Source: Aquamicrobium sp. | GTDB lineage: Bacteria; Pseudomonadota; Alphaproteobacteria; Rhizobiales; Rhizobiaceae | NCBI RefSeq assembly: GCF_023954335.1 | Contig: NZ_JAMLIE010000005.1 | Location: 62,001 to 126,000, forward strand | Reading direction: 5' to 3' | DNA length: 64,000 nucleotides | Shown: positions 26,314-35,609 of the stretch, one piece after another | Numbering within the stretch: the stretch's first letter is position 1 | Layout of the letters: the number at the start of each line of letters is the position of its first letter | Translations under genes and position numbers: made by a program | The notes under the pieces: generated by a model | The model's database searches: none | Told to the model about the DNA's origin: nothing | What the model saw: the letters and a program-made list of their open reading frames with translations, nothing else

Positions 26314-26995
26314 TCACACGCCCTGCGGCGCGACCGGCTCCCCGGCGAGGCCGCGCGCGTCGAAGATGCGCCTTATCGCCGCCGCGGCTTTCGCGTTCTC
26401 CAGGAACTCCGCGACAAGCGCCGACGCCTGCGGCCTGTCCTTCGGGACGGCGATGGAGATGCTGGTCTCCTGGAACGCGTCCTCCATGACGACGGAGCCG
26501 GGGAACCGCGGCTGAACGGCGCGCAGATAGTCCTCCGAAAGCGCGATCGCGTCCACCGCGCCGTGACCGAACCGGGCGACGGCCTCGTCGACGTCGCGCG
26601 CCTCGCTGGCGCGTTCGCCGCCGAAGGTGCGGATCGCGGCGCGCAGCGTCGTGGTGCCGGCGATGCCGACGAAGGCCATTCCGCGCGCCCGGTACTCGGC
26701 GATGGTGCGGCTCGCCGCGCTGCCCGCGATCAGGAACGTGCTGCGCAGCAGGTAATAGGCCGGGCCGAACGCGACCTTGGCGCGGCGTATGTCGTCCACC
26801 GGCATGAAGGCGACGTCGATCTCGCCGCGCGCCAGCGCGTCGGTGCATTCCCCCGAATTGGGAAAGACGCCGAAGTCGACGGCGAGGCCGAGCGTCCCGC
26901 CCAGCGCAAGGAAGATATCGGCGGTGACGCCGTGCGGCGCGCCGTCCTCGCCGACGGCGACGAAGAAGACGCCGGCTTCCGGCGCGCGTCGCCGG
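26314..26995 (-). pseudogene. Solute-binding protein (PBP type 2) gene lacking its start
   Basis: Translation of the minus frame gives a recognisable type 2 periplasmic-binding fold: AGVFFVAVGEDGAPHGVTAD, DFGVFPNSGECTDALARGEIDVAFM, AFGPAYYLLRSTFLI and SIAVPKDRPQASALVAEFL, about 225 residues. The homology begins at about 26985 without any ATG; the frame meets a stop near 27007. An in-frame ATG exists only at 26805, which would skip the first 60 residues of the domain. The 5' end is missing at the same point as the start of the divergent amidohydrolase, suggesting a deletion. It may still be a gene with an unusual GTG or TTG start. Confidence 0.6.
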
Positions 26996-27005
26996 GTCGA
27001 CCGTC

Positions 27006-28115
27006 ATGCCCGGCCTCATCGACACCCATATCCATTTCGCGATGTGGGGAATGGACCTGATCGGGCATCAGGGCAGCAGCCTCGCCTATCTCGCGTCCGA
27101 GACGGTCTTCAACATGGACTACGTGCTGCGCGGCGGGTGCACGGCCGCCCGCGATCTCGGCGGACTGGACGCCGGCTTTCGCGACGCGGTCGCCCAGGGC
27201 CTCGTTTCGGGGCCGGAGATACAGACGAGCATCACGTTCCTGACGCCGACCAGCAGCGTCCTGGACCGCACCACCAGGCACGGCATCAAGTCGCCGCCGT
27301 TTCCGGGCACGCCCTATCCGGTCTGCGACGGCCCCGACGAGGTCCGCCAGCGCGTGCGCGAATGCGCCCGGGCCGGCGCCGACGTGATCAAGATCGGCTC
27401 GACCGGCGCGGTGAGCTCCGCCAAGTGCCCGCCCTGGAAGCCGGCTTTCAACCGCGCGGAGGTGGAGGCGGCCGTCGACGAGGCGCACGCGCTCGACCTG
27501 CCGATCGCCTGCCACGCGGTCTCCGGGCCGGGCGTCGGCGTCGCCATCGAAGCCGGCGTCGACACGCTGGAGCACGGCGCGGAGCTGACGCCGCGCCTCG
27601 CCGACATGCTTGCGGAGAAGGGCATCTGGTATATCCCCACCCTCGCCGCCTACAGGCTGCATGCGGAAAACGGCCCCGACTGGAAAAAGGAACGCGCGCG
27701 GCAGGTGGAGGCCCAGCACCGCGAAAGCGTGAAGATGGTGCTGAAGGCCGGCGCGCCGATCGCGATGGGCTCGGACGCGGGCGGCTACGGCCTCGACTTC
27801 GCGCTCGAGCTGCAGATGCTGGTCGAGGCCGGCCTGACGCCGCATCAGGCGCTGGTCTCCGGAACCGGGGATGCGGCGCGCTGCATCAACATCGCCGACC
27901 GCACCGGCACGTTGAGGAAGGGCATGCAGGCCGACATTCTCGTCGTCGACGGCAACCCGTTCGACGATGTCGGCATCCTGCGCCGGCGCGAAAGGCTCGG
28001 GCTCGTCATGAAGGCGGGCAGGGCCGTCTGCGGCCGTCTGGCAGGGTCCATTTCTGAAAAGGGCGGCGCGGGCGGTGCGCGCACCGGCGACCTCGGCCGC
28101 CGCTTCTTCAGCTGA
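27006..28115 (+). CDS. Metal-dependent amidohydrolase (imidazolonepropionase/prolidase-like), N-terminally truncated
   Basis: A 369-residue frame that starts right at the first metal site. Ligands of the amidohydrolase barrel are visible: HIHF (His-X-His), DVIKIGSTG (carboxylated-Lys position), CHAVSG, LEHGAE and GSDAGG. Family members normally have 50-60 more N-terminal residues forming a beta-sandwich before PGLIDTHIH; here upstream codons AGSTV fit the family but then the frame dissolves into poly-Arg antisense to the neighbouring gene. The protein is therefore probably truncated and possibly inactive. The downstream M20 gene begins 22 bases after the stop. Confidence 0.75.
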   Translation: MPGLIDTHIHFAMWGMDLIGHQGSSLAYLASETVFNMDYVLRGGCTAARDLGGLDAGFRDAVAQGLVSGPEIQTSITFLTPTSSVLDRTTRHGIKSPPFPGTPYPVCDGPDEVRQRVRECARAGADVIKIGSTGAVSSAKCPPWKPAFNRAEVEAAVDEAHALDLPIACHAVSGPGVGVAIEAGVDTLEHGAELTPRLADMLAEKGIWYIPTLAAYRLHAENGPDWKKERARQVEAQHRESVKMVLKAGAPIAMGSDAGGYGLDFALELQMLVEAGLTPHQALVSGTGDAARCINIADRTGTLRKGMQADILVVDGNPFDDVGILRRRERLGLVMKAGRAVCGRLAGSISEKGGAGGARTGDLGRRFFS

Positions 28116-28137
28116 CGAACGCATGAGGCATGACGCG

Positions 28138-29478
28138 ATGGCTCTCTCGAAGGAAGAACTCAAGCAGCGGGTCTGCGCCGAGATAGACAGGCGGGCGGAC
28201 GAGATCGTGGCGCTCAGTTCCGGCATCCTCGCAGACCCCGAAACCGGCTTCTTCGAGGAGCGCACGTCGAGGATCGTGCAGGAGAAGTTCCGCGACATGG
28301 GCCTCGCCTTCGAAAGCGGTCTGGCGCGCACCGGCGTCAAGGCCAGGATGCGCGGCGGCTCCGACGGGCCGACCGTCGGGATCCTCGGCGAGCTCGATGC
28401 GATCCTCACGCCCGACAGCCCGGTGGCAAACCCGGCGACGGGCGCCGCGCATGGCTGCGGCCACAACGCCCAGATCGCGTCGATGATCGGCGCGGGCATC
28501 GGCTTGCAGACGGTCATGGAGCATCTCGACGGCGACGTCGTGCTGTTCGCCGTGCCGGCGGAGGAATGCATCCAGATCGAGGAGCGCCTGGAACTGCGCA
28601 AGGCCGGCGCGCTGGAATTCGTCATCGGCAAGCCGGAACTCGTCCGCATCGGCGCGTTCGACGACATCGACATGGTCACCATCACGCACACGCCGCACGG
28701 GCTGGACGACAGCCATGCGAGCGTCGGCGACACGCACAACGGAGCGCTCGTCAAGCGCATCCGGTTCAGGGGCGTCGCCGCTCACGCGGGCAGCTTCGCC
28801 CACAAGGGCGTCAACGCCCTGAAAGCGGCGCTCCTGTCGATCTCGGCCATCGACGCCCAGCGCGAACGCTTCGCGGAGAGCGATCTCGTCCGCATCAGCC
28901 CCGTCATCACCAAGGGCGGCGACGGCACCAGCTCGGTGCCTTCGGATGTGCGGATCGAGACGATGGTGCGCGCGCGCACGGTCGAGGCGATGCGCGAGGC
29001 GAGCCAACTCGTCGATCGCTGCATGAGGGCGGGCGCGCTGGCGATCGGCGCAGCCGTCGAGATCGAGACCGTCTCCGGCTACATGCCCAACAACCCCGAC
29101 AAGCGCCTGATCGAGCTGCAATATCAGAACTGCGCGCAGGTCGTCGGCAGCGCGCGCATGGGCGTGGCCCGCCACCAGACGGGTTCCACCGATGTCGGGG
29201 ACCTGAGCATGCTGATGCCGGTCGTGCATCCGCGCAGCGGCGGCACGGTGGGCGCGCCGCACAGCCGCGACTATTACGTGCGCGACCATGTGCTCGCCGC
29301 GGTCAACCCCGCGAAATCGATGGCGATGCTTGCGATCGACCTTTTGTATGACGGCGCCGCCGAGGGCCGGTCCGTCCTGCGCGGCGCGCAGCCGAAGCTG
29401 ACGAAGGAGGAATACCTCGCGCTTCGTCGCGGGTTCGACGCCGGCGAGGTCTTCGACGGAACGGCGAATCTTGGCTGA
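28138..29478 (+). CDS. M20-family aminoacyl/amide hydrolase (AbgB-like)
   Basis: A 446-residue M20D metallohydrolase related to the aminobenzoyl-glutamate hydrolase subunit AbgB and amidohydrolases of N-acyl amino acids. Visible are LGELDAI, AAHGCGHNAQIA (metal Cys/His motif), PAEECIQIEERLELRK and the dimerisation-domain GVAAHAGSFAHKGVNALKAA. The ATG at 28138 is chosen over two upstream ATGs that lack an SD site. It follows the truncated amidohydrolase and precedes an SDR gene that overlaps or abuts its stop. Confidence 0.88.
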   Translation: MALSKEELKQRVCAEIDRRADEIVALSSGILADPETGFFEERTSRIVQEKFRDMGLAFESGLARTGVKARMRGGSDGPTVGILGELDAILTPDSPVANPATGAAHGCGHNAQIASMIGAGIGLQTVMEHLDGDVVLFAVPAEECIQIEERLELRKAGALEFVIGKPELVRIGAFDDIDMVTITHTPHGLDDSHASVGDTHNGALVKRIRFRGVAAHAGSFAHKGVNALKAALLSISAIDAQRERFAESDLVRISPVITKGGDGTSSVPSDVRIETMVRARTVEAMREASQLVDRCMRAGALAIGAAVEIETVSGYMPNNPDKRLIELQYQNCAQVVGSARMGVARHQTGSTDVGDLSMLMPVVHPRSGGTVGAPHSRDYYVRDHVLAAVNPAKSMAMLAIDLLYDGAAEGRSVLRGAQPKLTKEEYLALRRGFDAGEVFDGTANLG

Positions 29479-29491
29479 CGGGGGCACCGGC

Positions 29492-30280
29492 ATGATCGCG
29501 GAACAGTTCGCGGGGTCGGCCTTCATCGTCACGGGCGCGGCGTCCGGCATCGGCAAGGCGGTCGCGACCGCGCTTGTCGATCGCGGCGCGGCCGTGCTCG
29601 CCGTGGACGCGTCCGGGGACGGGCTGGAGCGCTTGTGCCGATCGTCCCTCGCCCGGGAACGCATCGTGCCTGTCGAGCTCGATCTCGCGGACCCGGATAC
29701 GTACCGGAAGCTCGGATCGGCCGTCGACGATTTCCACGCGGCCAGGCTCGCCGGCGCGGTCAACTGCGCCGCCATCGTCGGCGTTTCAGGCGTCATGGCA
29801 CAGGACATCCCGTCCTGGGACCGGCTTTTCGCGATCAACCTCCGCGCGCCCATGCTGATCACGCAGCTCGTCGCGCAGCGATCGTCGCCACGCGCGCCGG
29901 CCAGCATCGTCCACATCTCCTCCACCGCCGCCAGGATCGCGCGCGCCGGCCTCGCCGCCTACGCGTCGTCCAAGGCCGCCCTCGAGCAACTCACGAGGGT
30001 TCAGGCGATCGAGCTCGCGGCGCAGGGCGTCAGGGTGAACGCGATCCGCGTCGGGCTGGTCGACACCGAAGGCGTGCGCGCCGCCCTGAAGGACGACGAG
30101 AGCGAAAGAGCGCATCGACGCAAGATCGGGCGCATCCCGATGAAGCGGACCGGCCTGCCCGCGGAGGTGGCGGAGCTGGCATGTTTTCTGCTGGGGCCCG
30201 CAAGCAGCTTCTGCACGGGATCGGTATATCCGATAGACGGCGGCTATTCCGCCGGGATAGCGGAACAGGAGTGCGGCTGA
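29492..30280 (+). CDS. SDR-family NAD(P)-dependent oxidoreductase
   Basis: A 262-residue Rossmann-fold dehydrogenase with TGAASGIG (cofactor glycine motif at about residue 13), NCAAIVG in place of the common NNAG, the Ser of HISST, catalytic Tyr/Lys in YASSK and the C-terminal IDGGYS. The ATG at 29492 has GGGGG 7 bases upstream; a TTG at 29471 overlapping the previous gene is an alternative. The substrate is unknown. It ends 10 bases from the convergent ArgE-like gene. Confidence 0.86.
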   Translation: MIAEQFAGSAFIVTGAASGIGKAVATALVDRGAAVLAVDASGDGLERLCRSSLARERIVPVELDLADPDTYRKLGSAVDDFHAARLAGAVNCAAIVGVSGVMAQDIPSWDRLFAINLRAPMLITQLVAQRSSPRAPASIVHISSTAARIARAGLAAYASSKAALEQLTRVQAIELAAQGVRVNAIRVGLVDTEGVRAALKDDESERAHRRKIGRIPMKRTGLPAEVAELACFLLGPASSFCTGSVYPIDGGYSAGIAEQECG

Positions 30281-30290
30281 AGCCCGTTCT

Positions 30291-31451
30291 TCAGCGGCAT
30301 ATCGCTCCGACGCAGGAGAGGATGTACTGCCGTGATCTGGCGAGCTGCTCCACGGTGACGAACTCGTCCGGCTTGTGAGCCTGCGCGATATCGCCGGGGC
30401 CGCAGACGATCACGGGTATGTTCATCGCCTGGGTGAAACAGCCCGCTTCCGTCCCGAACGAGAGCTTCACGTCGGCGTTCTTGCCGCCGCAGCGCTTCGC
30501 CAGCAGAACGGCCGGGTCGTCCGCCGGCATGCGGAAGGCCGGATAGGAATAGACGTCGGCCACCGTCACGCCGCACCCGGCGCCGCGCGCCGCCATCTCC
30601 TCGTTCAGCCTGCTTGCCGGCCCGAAGACGAACCGCTCGGCCAGCGCGTCCGCATCCTCTCCCGGAAGGTAGCGGATCTCCATGTCGACGACGCAAAGGT
30701 CGGGCACGATATTGACCTGCGTGCCGCCGTTCATCACCCCGACATGCACGGTCGTGTGGGGCACGTCGAACCCGTCCTGAAACGGCCCCGCCGTCGCGAA
30801 GCCCGCCGCTTCCTCCGTCACGGCGGACACGAACCGGGCGGCATAGGCCACGGCGTTGACGACGGTCGGCGCGCGGCTCGAATGGGCGGCCTCGCCGGTG
30901 AAGGCGAGGCGATAGGTGCGGTTGCCCTTGTGCGCCAGGCCGACCTCCATGCCGGTCGGCTCGCCAACGATGCACAGGTCGGGGTCGATGCCGCGTTCCT
31001 TCAGGTGGTCGATGAGGCCGTGAACGCCGAGGCACCCCAGCTCCTCGTCGTAGGAAAGGCAGAAATAGACCGGCTTCGCGAGCGGGAGCCGGACGAGCTC
31101 GGGCACGCATGCCAGCGCGCCGGCGATGAACCCCTTCATGTCGGCGGCGCCGCGCCCGTAGAGCCTGTCGCCGACGCGCGTCAGGCTGAAGGGGTCCGTA
31201 TCCCACGTCTGGCCCTCGACCGGAACGACATCCGTATGCCCCGACAGGATCAGTCCGCCCGGCGCGTCCGGGCCGATCCGCGCGACGAGGTTGGCCTTGT
31301 CGCCGTCCGGGGAGGCAAGGCGCCGGGTCTCGGCCCCGTGGCCGGCCAGATATGCCTCGATGTAATCGATGATATCGAGATTGGATCGGTCGCTCACGGA
31401 CGGGCAGGCGACGAGATCCGAGAGGATCCGGATGTCGTTTTCCAGATTCAT
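30291..31451 (-). CDS. M20-family deacetylase, ArgE (acetylornithine deacetylase)-like
   Basis: A 386-residue metallopeptidase-fold enzyme: ILSGHTDVVPVEGQ, YGRGAADMKGFI, CLSYDEELGCLG and VGEPTGM, with the terminal AQAHKPDEFV containing the last metal His. This is the ArgE/DapE pattern and removes N-acyl groups from amino acids such as acetylornithine. As the last gene of the PuuE-TRAP-CapA operon it is more likely a catabolic deacylase than the biosynthetic ArgE; that is inference from context. Confidence 0.88.
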   Translation of the reverse strand: MNLENDIRILSDLVACPSVSDRSNLDIIDYIEAYLAGHGAETRRLASPDGDKANLVARIGPDAPGGLILSGHTDVVPVEGQTWDTDPFSLTRVGDRLYGRGAADMKGFIAGALACVPELVRLPLAKPVYFCLSYDEELGCLGVHGLIDHLKERGIDPDLCIVGEPTGMEVGLAHKGNRTYRLAFTGEAAHSSRAPTVVNAVAYAARFVSAVTEEAAGFATAGPFQDGFDVPHTTVHVGVMNGGTQVNIVPDLCVVDMEIRYLPGEDADALAERFVFGPASRLNEEMAARGAGCGVTVADVYSYPAFRMPADDPAVLLAKRCGGKNADVKLSFGTEAGCFTQAMNIPVIVCGPGDIAQAHKPDEFVTVEQLARSRQYILSCVGAICR

Positions 31452-31477
31452 GGACTGTTTTCCGATGCTTGTTGCGG

Positions 31478-32551
31478 TCAGAACGCGATGTGGGCCCTGC
31501 CGTCCTCGATGCGGATCGCGGTGCCGTAGCGTGCCGAGAGCCGGGCCACGCGCTCCAGGATGGCCTTCGAGACCGCCGGGTCCCTGGCGATGACGGGAAG
31601 GCCGTCCGGTTGGCATTCCGTGGGAACCAGCGTAATGCGGCGGACGCCGTCGCGGCCGATGTCGAACTCCGCGACGACGGACCACGGGTCGATGTCCTCG
31701 AAGATTTCGAGCTGCCGCGGCGTCGCGTTGATCCTGTCCTGCTGGGCGATGTTGTTGCCGAGGCTGTAGATGACGGGCTTGCCGTCGATCGTCTCGATGG
31801 CCGTCGGGCTGTGCCCGTGATTGCCGAGGATCATGTCCGCGCCGGCGCGGACGATCTGCTGCGCCAGGGGACGCTGATAGGTCGCGAGTGGCGTCCCGCG
31901 GCCGTAGCCCCAATGCATGCTGACGATGGCCACATCCGTCTCCGCCTTCAGCCGGTACACGGCCTCGACCAGCCGCTCCACGTCCTCCGGCTCGGCGAAG
32001 CTCTCCATCTTGATGGGCGCGCCGGGCTCGATCATCATGCCGATCGGGTCCAGCGCCGCGAGCTGGCGGACGCGCACGGCGGCGATGCCCGGCCGGTCGT
32101 CGAGCACCGCGTAATAGGGCGGCACGAGGCACGACGCGGCGAGGATGCCGACGCGGACGCCGCCGACGTCGCGGATCATCGGCCGCCACGCCTCCTCGGG
32201 CGTGCGCCCGCCGCCGACCGGCGTGACGCCCCCGGCCGACAGGTTGTCGAGCGTGTCGAGGAACGCGTCCGGGCCGTAGTCCCACGTATGGTTGGTGGCG
32301 ACCGTCATCACGTTGAACCCCGCCTTGCCGAGGTCCTGCCCCACCCTCGGCGGCACGAGATAGGCTATGGTGGAATCGGTGCGGAACCCGCGCGTCGAGA
32401 ACTGCACCTCGCAGGAGCCCCAGACGAGATCGCCGCCGCGCAGGAAGGCCATCAGCTCGTCGAAGCCGGGCGAACTGACCGCGCCCTCGCCGAAGAGCGG
32501 GTGCCTGATGACGATGTCGCCGGCGGCCGTGAGAAGAAATCTGTCTGACAT
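31478..32551 (-). CDS. CapA-family metallophosphatase-like protein
   Basis: A 357-residue protein of the CapA/PgsA group of calcineurin-like folds, with the start motif LTAAGDIVIRHPLF, NHTWDYG, and the metal motif GNHGHSPTAIE. CapA is known from poly-gamma-glutamate synthesis, but this copy has no signal or membrane anchor and sits among catabolic genes, so polymer export is unlikely. It lies between the TRAP large permease and the ArgE-like gene with short gaps, i.e. within the operon. Its function here is open. Confidence 0.82.
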   Translation of the reverse strand: MSDRFLLTAAGDIVIRHPLFGEGAVSSPGFDELMAFLRGGDLVWGSCEVQFSTRGFRTDSTIAYLVPPRVGQDLGKAGFNVMTVATNHTWDYGPDAFLDTLDNLSAGGVTPVGGGRTPEEAWRPMIRDVGGVRVGILAASCLVPPYYAVLDDRPGIAAVRVRQLAALDPIGMMIEPGAPIKMESFAEPEDVERLVEAVYRLKAETDVAIVSMHWGYGRGTPLATYQRPLAQQIVRAGADMILGNHGHSPTAIETIDGKPVIYSLGNNIAQQDRINATPRQLEIFEDIDPWSVVAEFDIGRDGVRRITLVPTECQPDGLPVIARDPAVSKAILERVARLSARYGTAIRIEDGRAHIAF

Positions 32552-32575
32552 GATCGGTCGATCCTGCGGGGCTAT

Positions 32576-33844
32576 CTAGAGAAACACGCGCGTCATCCCG
32601 GGGAACAGGATAAGCAGGGCAAGCATGGCGAACATCGCCAGCACGAAGGGCAGCGCGCCGACGATGACGTCGCCGATGCCGCCGCTCGTGCGGATGCCCT
32701 GGACCACGTAGAGGTTGATGCCGATGGGCGGCGTGATCATCGCCAGCTCGACGAGGATCATCATCATCACGCCGAACCAGACCGGGTCGAAGCCGGCCAT
32801 GAAGACGATCGGCGCGACGATCGGGATGGTCGCGATCATCATGGACAGGGTTTCCATGAAGCAGCCGAGGACCACGTAGAACGCGATCACCGCCAGCAGG
32901 GTCCATAGCGGCGACAGGCCGAGATTGGACATGAGCGCGTTGATCGAGCCCGACAGGCCGACGCCCGACAGCACGAAGTTGAGGAAATAGGCGAAGACGA
33001 TGATCAGCATGATCATGCCGGTCGTGCGCATCGTGTTCTCGAACGCGCTGAGCATCACCTGCACGCCGAGCTTCCGGCGGAAGGCGGCGAGGGCCAGCAC
33101 CGCGAGCACCCCGAGCGCGGCCGATTCGGTCGGCGTGGCGATGCCCGCATAGATCGAGCCGATGATGACGACGCAGATGATCAGCGGCGGCACGAGATTC
33201 TTCAGCGAGGCCATGCGCTCGCCCCAGGTCGCGGTGATCCTTACCTCGGTGTCGTTGAACACGCTGCTCTGGACGAGGATCGTCAGCGCGAAGATGGCGG
33301 CCATCACCAGCCCCGGCACGATCGCCGCGAGATAGAGCTGCGGGATCGACGAATTGGTCAGCACCCCGTAGATGATCATGTTGATCGACGGGGGCAGCAG
33401 GATTCCGAGCGTGCCGCCCGCGGCGATCGAGCCGAGGAAGAGCCGCTCGTTGTAGCCGTATTTCTTCTGCTGCGGGATCGCCAGCGTGCCGATGGTGGCG
33501 GCCGTCGCGACGCTCGATCCCGATGTCGCGGAAAACAGCGTGCACGAGGCGATGTTCGCGTGCATCAGGCCGCCCGGCAGCCATGAGACCCATTTGCTGA
33601 GCGCCGTGTACATCTCCTCCGCGATGCCGGTGCGCAGGAATATCTCGCCCAGAAGGATGTAGAGCGGAATCGCCAGCAGCGTGTATTCGGTGAACGCGCC
33701 CCAGCTCACCTCGCCGAGCGCGCGCCAAAGCGGCATGTCGGTGAAGACGAAGTTCAGCGTAAGGGCGAGAACGCCCATGACGGCCGCGACCGGGATGGCC
33801 AGGAAAACGAGGACCATCAGCGCGACGAATGTAAAGGCGATCAT
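32576..33844 (-). CDS. TRAP transporter large permease (DctM type)
   Basis: A 422-residue membrane protein with about 12 helices and landmarks AIPLYILLGEIFLRTG, HANIASCTLFSATSGSSVATAATIG, LLPPSINMIIYG and ATPTESAALGV. A strong SD (GAGGGG) precedes the ATG. It belongs with the small permease and binding protein just upstream. Confidence 0.93.
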   Translation of the reverse strand: MIAFTFVALMVLVFLAIPVAAVMGVLALTLNFVFTDMPLWRALGEVSWGAFTEYTLLAIPLYILLGEIFLRTGIAEEMYTALSKWVSWLPGGLMHANIASCTLFSATSGSSVATAATIGTLAIPQQKKYGYNERLFLGSIAAGGTLGILLPPSINMIIYGVLTNSSIPQLYLAAIVPGLVMAAIFALTILVQSSVFNDTEVRITATWGERMASLKNLVPPLIICVVIIGSIYAGIATPTESAALGVLAVLALAAFRRKLGVQVMLSAFENTMRTTGMIMLIIVFAYFLNFVLSGVGLSGSINALMSNLGLSPLWTLLAVIAFYVVLGCFMETLSMMIATIPIVAPIVFMAGFDPVWFGVMMMILVELAMITPPIGINLYVVQGIRTSGGIGDVIVGALPFVLAMFAMLALLILFPGMTRVFL

Positions 33845-33872
33845 CTTCCCCTCTTGGATTGTTGTCGGCTTC

Positions 33873-34436
33873 TCAAGTCTTTGCTTCGTCTATTTCGTCC
33901 TCGATCTCTTCATCCATGCTCTTGACGCCCGAGAGGGCGGTTATCTGCCTGACATTGTTCGCGATGAAGAGGCGGACGATGCTGACCAGCAGGTAGAGCT
34001 GGACGAGGGCGAAGAAGCCCAGCCCCGCTGTCCACAGCGTCTGCGGCACCCACAGGGTCACGCCGAGCGGGGTGTTCGAGCGCGCCCCGATCTCATACGA
34101 GGTGAGCGTGGTCTCGAGCGCCTGCTGGAAAAGCAGGCCCGTGACCGCCAGCAGGCAGGCGAGCGACAGGATGTCGAGCGCCGCGCGCCAGCGCGGGCCG
34201 AGTTTCCCGTAGATCAGGTCGATGCGGATATGCGCCCTGCTCAGCAGGGTGAACGCGAGCGACCACGCGACGCCGATGGCGAATATGTAGGACGAGATCT
34301 CGTCCACCCCGCCGAAGGAGTAGTGGAAGAAGTTGCGCATCAGGACTTCGCTGCCCACGAGAACCGCGGAAAGAAGCAGCAGCGCGCCGGTGATCCAGAC
34401 GGAGCCGCGCGAAATGGCGTGAATGAGCGACAGCAT
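33873..34436 (-). CDS. TRAP transporter small permease (DctQ type)
   Basis: A 187-residue four-helix protein; conserved VLMRNFFHYSFGGVDEISSY and the AHIRIDLIY loop. The ATG at 34436 has GAGGG 6 bases upstream and removes an Arg-rich N-terminal extension of the longer frame. The acidic tail (MDEEIEDEIDE) is unusual but does not touch the membrane part. Confidence 0.9.
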   Translation of the reverse strand: MLSLIHAISRGSVWITGALLLLSAVLVGSEVLMRNFFHYSFGGVDEISSYIFAIGVAWSLAFTLLSRAHIRIDLIYGKLGPRWRAALDILSLACLLAVTGLLFQQALETTLTSYEIGARSNTPLGVTLWVPQTLWTAGLGFFALVQLYLLVSIVRLFIANNVRQITALSGVKSMDEEIEDEIDEAKT

Positions 34437-34512
34437 GTTCAACCCTCGACGGGAGCGGGTGGAGGCAGGCGGCGGGAGCGCCGCCCGCCCTCGCGGCATC
34501 CTGCTTGGCTTC

Positions 34513-35562
34513 CTACTTGGCTTCGATGCCGATCAGCGAGCCGACCGTCTGGTTCCAGTCGGCGATGCAGGCCTCGCCGCAACGCTCGGCGAAGCGCGGC
34601 AGCACCACCTCGGCGACATATTGCGCCCGCAGCGCGCTGTCGGCTTCGGCCAGCGGCACGAGGGTCATCGAGCCCGGCTTTCCGAAGGTGCACGCGCCGC
34701 CGGTGGCGCAGTTGAGCCCTTCCGTCGTGCGGGCGTCGCCGGCCGACCAGATATCGTCCTCGAGCTTGGCGAATTCCTCGGTCAGCAACGTCTGGAGCGA
34801 AGGATCGAGCTTCTCCCAGCGCTTGGCGTTGACCGCGTACATGAACGGGCTCCAGCCGACGGTGAGCGGATAAAGATGGGTCGTGACCTCATGCCAGCCG
34901 GCGCTGTTGCCGGAGAAGGTTCCGGTGACGGCGCAGTCGATCACGCCGAGCTGAAGCGAGGTCACGACCTCGCCGAACGGCATGGTGACGGTGACGCCGC
35001 CCGCGGCCTCGACGAAGTCGGCGACGGTGCGGTTGCCGGTCCGGACCTTCTTGCCGCGCAGGTCCGCGAGGCTGGCGATCGGGCTGTTGCACCAGAACAC
35101 CTGGGCCTCGGCCGGATACAGCATCAGCAGCCTGATGCCGTATTTCTCCATGTACAGCTTGGAAAGGGTGGCCTTGTAGGCGTCGGACACCTTCCGCGCG
35201 GTCTCGATGTCGAGCGCGATGCCGGCAAGGTCCGGGCCTTCGTTCTGCGGGTCGTCGCCCGCGACATAGCCGAGGGCGGACGTGCCGAAATCGATCACGC
35301 CCGTGCGCATCAGGCGAAACACCTCGGGACCTTTCAGGCCCTTTTCGTTGAGGCTGGCGATGGTGGCCGTGACGTTGCCTCCGGTGATCGACGGCAGGCG
35401 CTCCGTCCAGAACGGAACCTCGATCTCCTGATAAATGCCGGCGGTGGCCCAGCCGCCCTGAACGTTGAGGTTGGTCTTGGGATAGTCCTGCGCGGATGCC
35501 GTTCCGCTGGCCAGGAGCGCGACCGAGATCGCGGCGAGGCAGGCTTTGGTCGTTTTCAGCAT
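34513..35562 (-). CDS. TRAP transporter substrate-binding protein (DctP type)
   Basis: A 349-residue periplasmic protein with a Sec signal ending GTASAQ, then NVQGGWATAGIYQEIEVPFW and LRGKKVRTGNRTVADFVEAAGG with the ligand-carboxylate Arg. GGGGA precedes the ATG. Cysteines at WCNSP, IDCAV, LNCATGGAC and ERCGEAC may form disulfides. It sits between the PuuE-like gene and the small permease. Confidence 0.92.
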   Translation of the reverse strand: MLKTTKACLAAISVALLASGTASAQDYPKTNLNVQGGWATAGIYQEIEVPFWTERLPSITGGNVTATIASLNEKGLKGPEVFRLMRTGVIDFGTSALGYVAGDDPQNEGPDLAGIALDIETARKVSDAYKATLSKLYMEKYGIRLLMLYPAEAQVFWCNSPIASLADLRGKKVRTGNRTVADFVEAAGGVTVTMPFGEVVTSLQLGVIDCAVTGTFSGNSAGWHEVTTHLYPLTVGWSPFMYAVNAKRWEKLDPSLQTLLTEEFAKLEDDIWSAGDARTTEGLNCATGGACTFGKPGSMTLVPLAEADSALRAQYVAEVVLPRFAERCGEACIADWNQTVGSLIGIEAK

Positions 35563-35609
35563 GATGTTCCCCTTTTTTCGGTTTTTCGATGCGTCGTTTC
35601 GGGAGGCGA

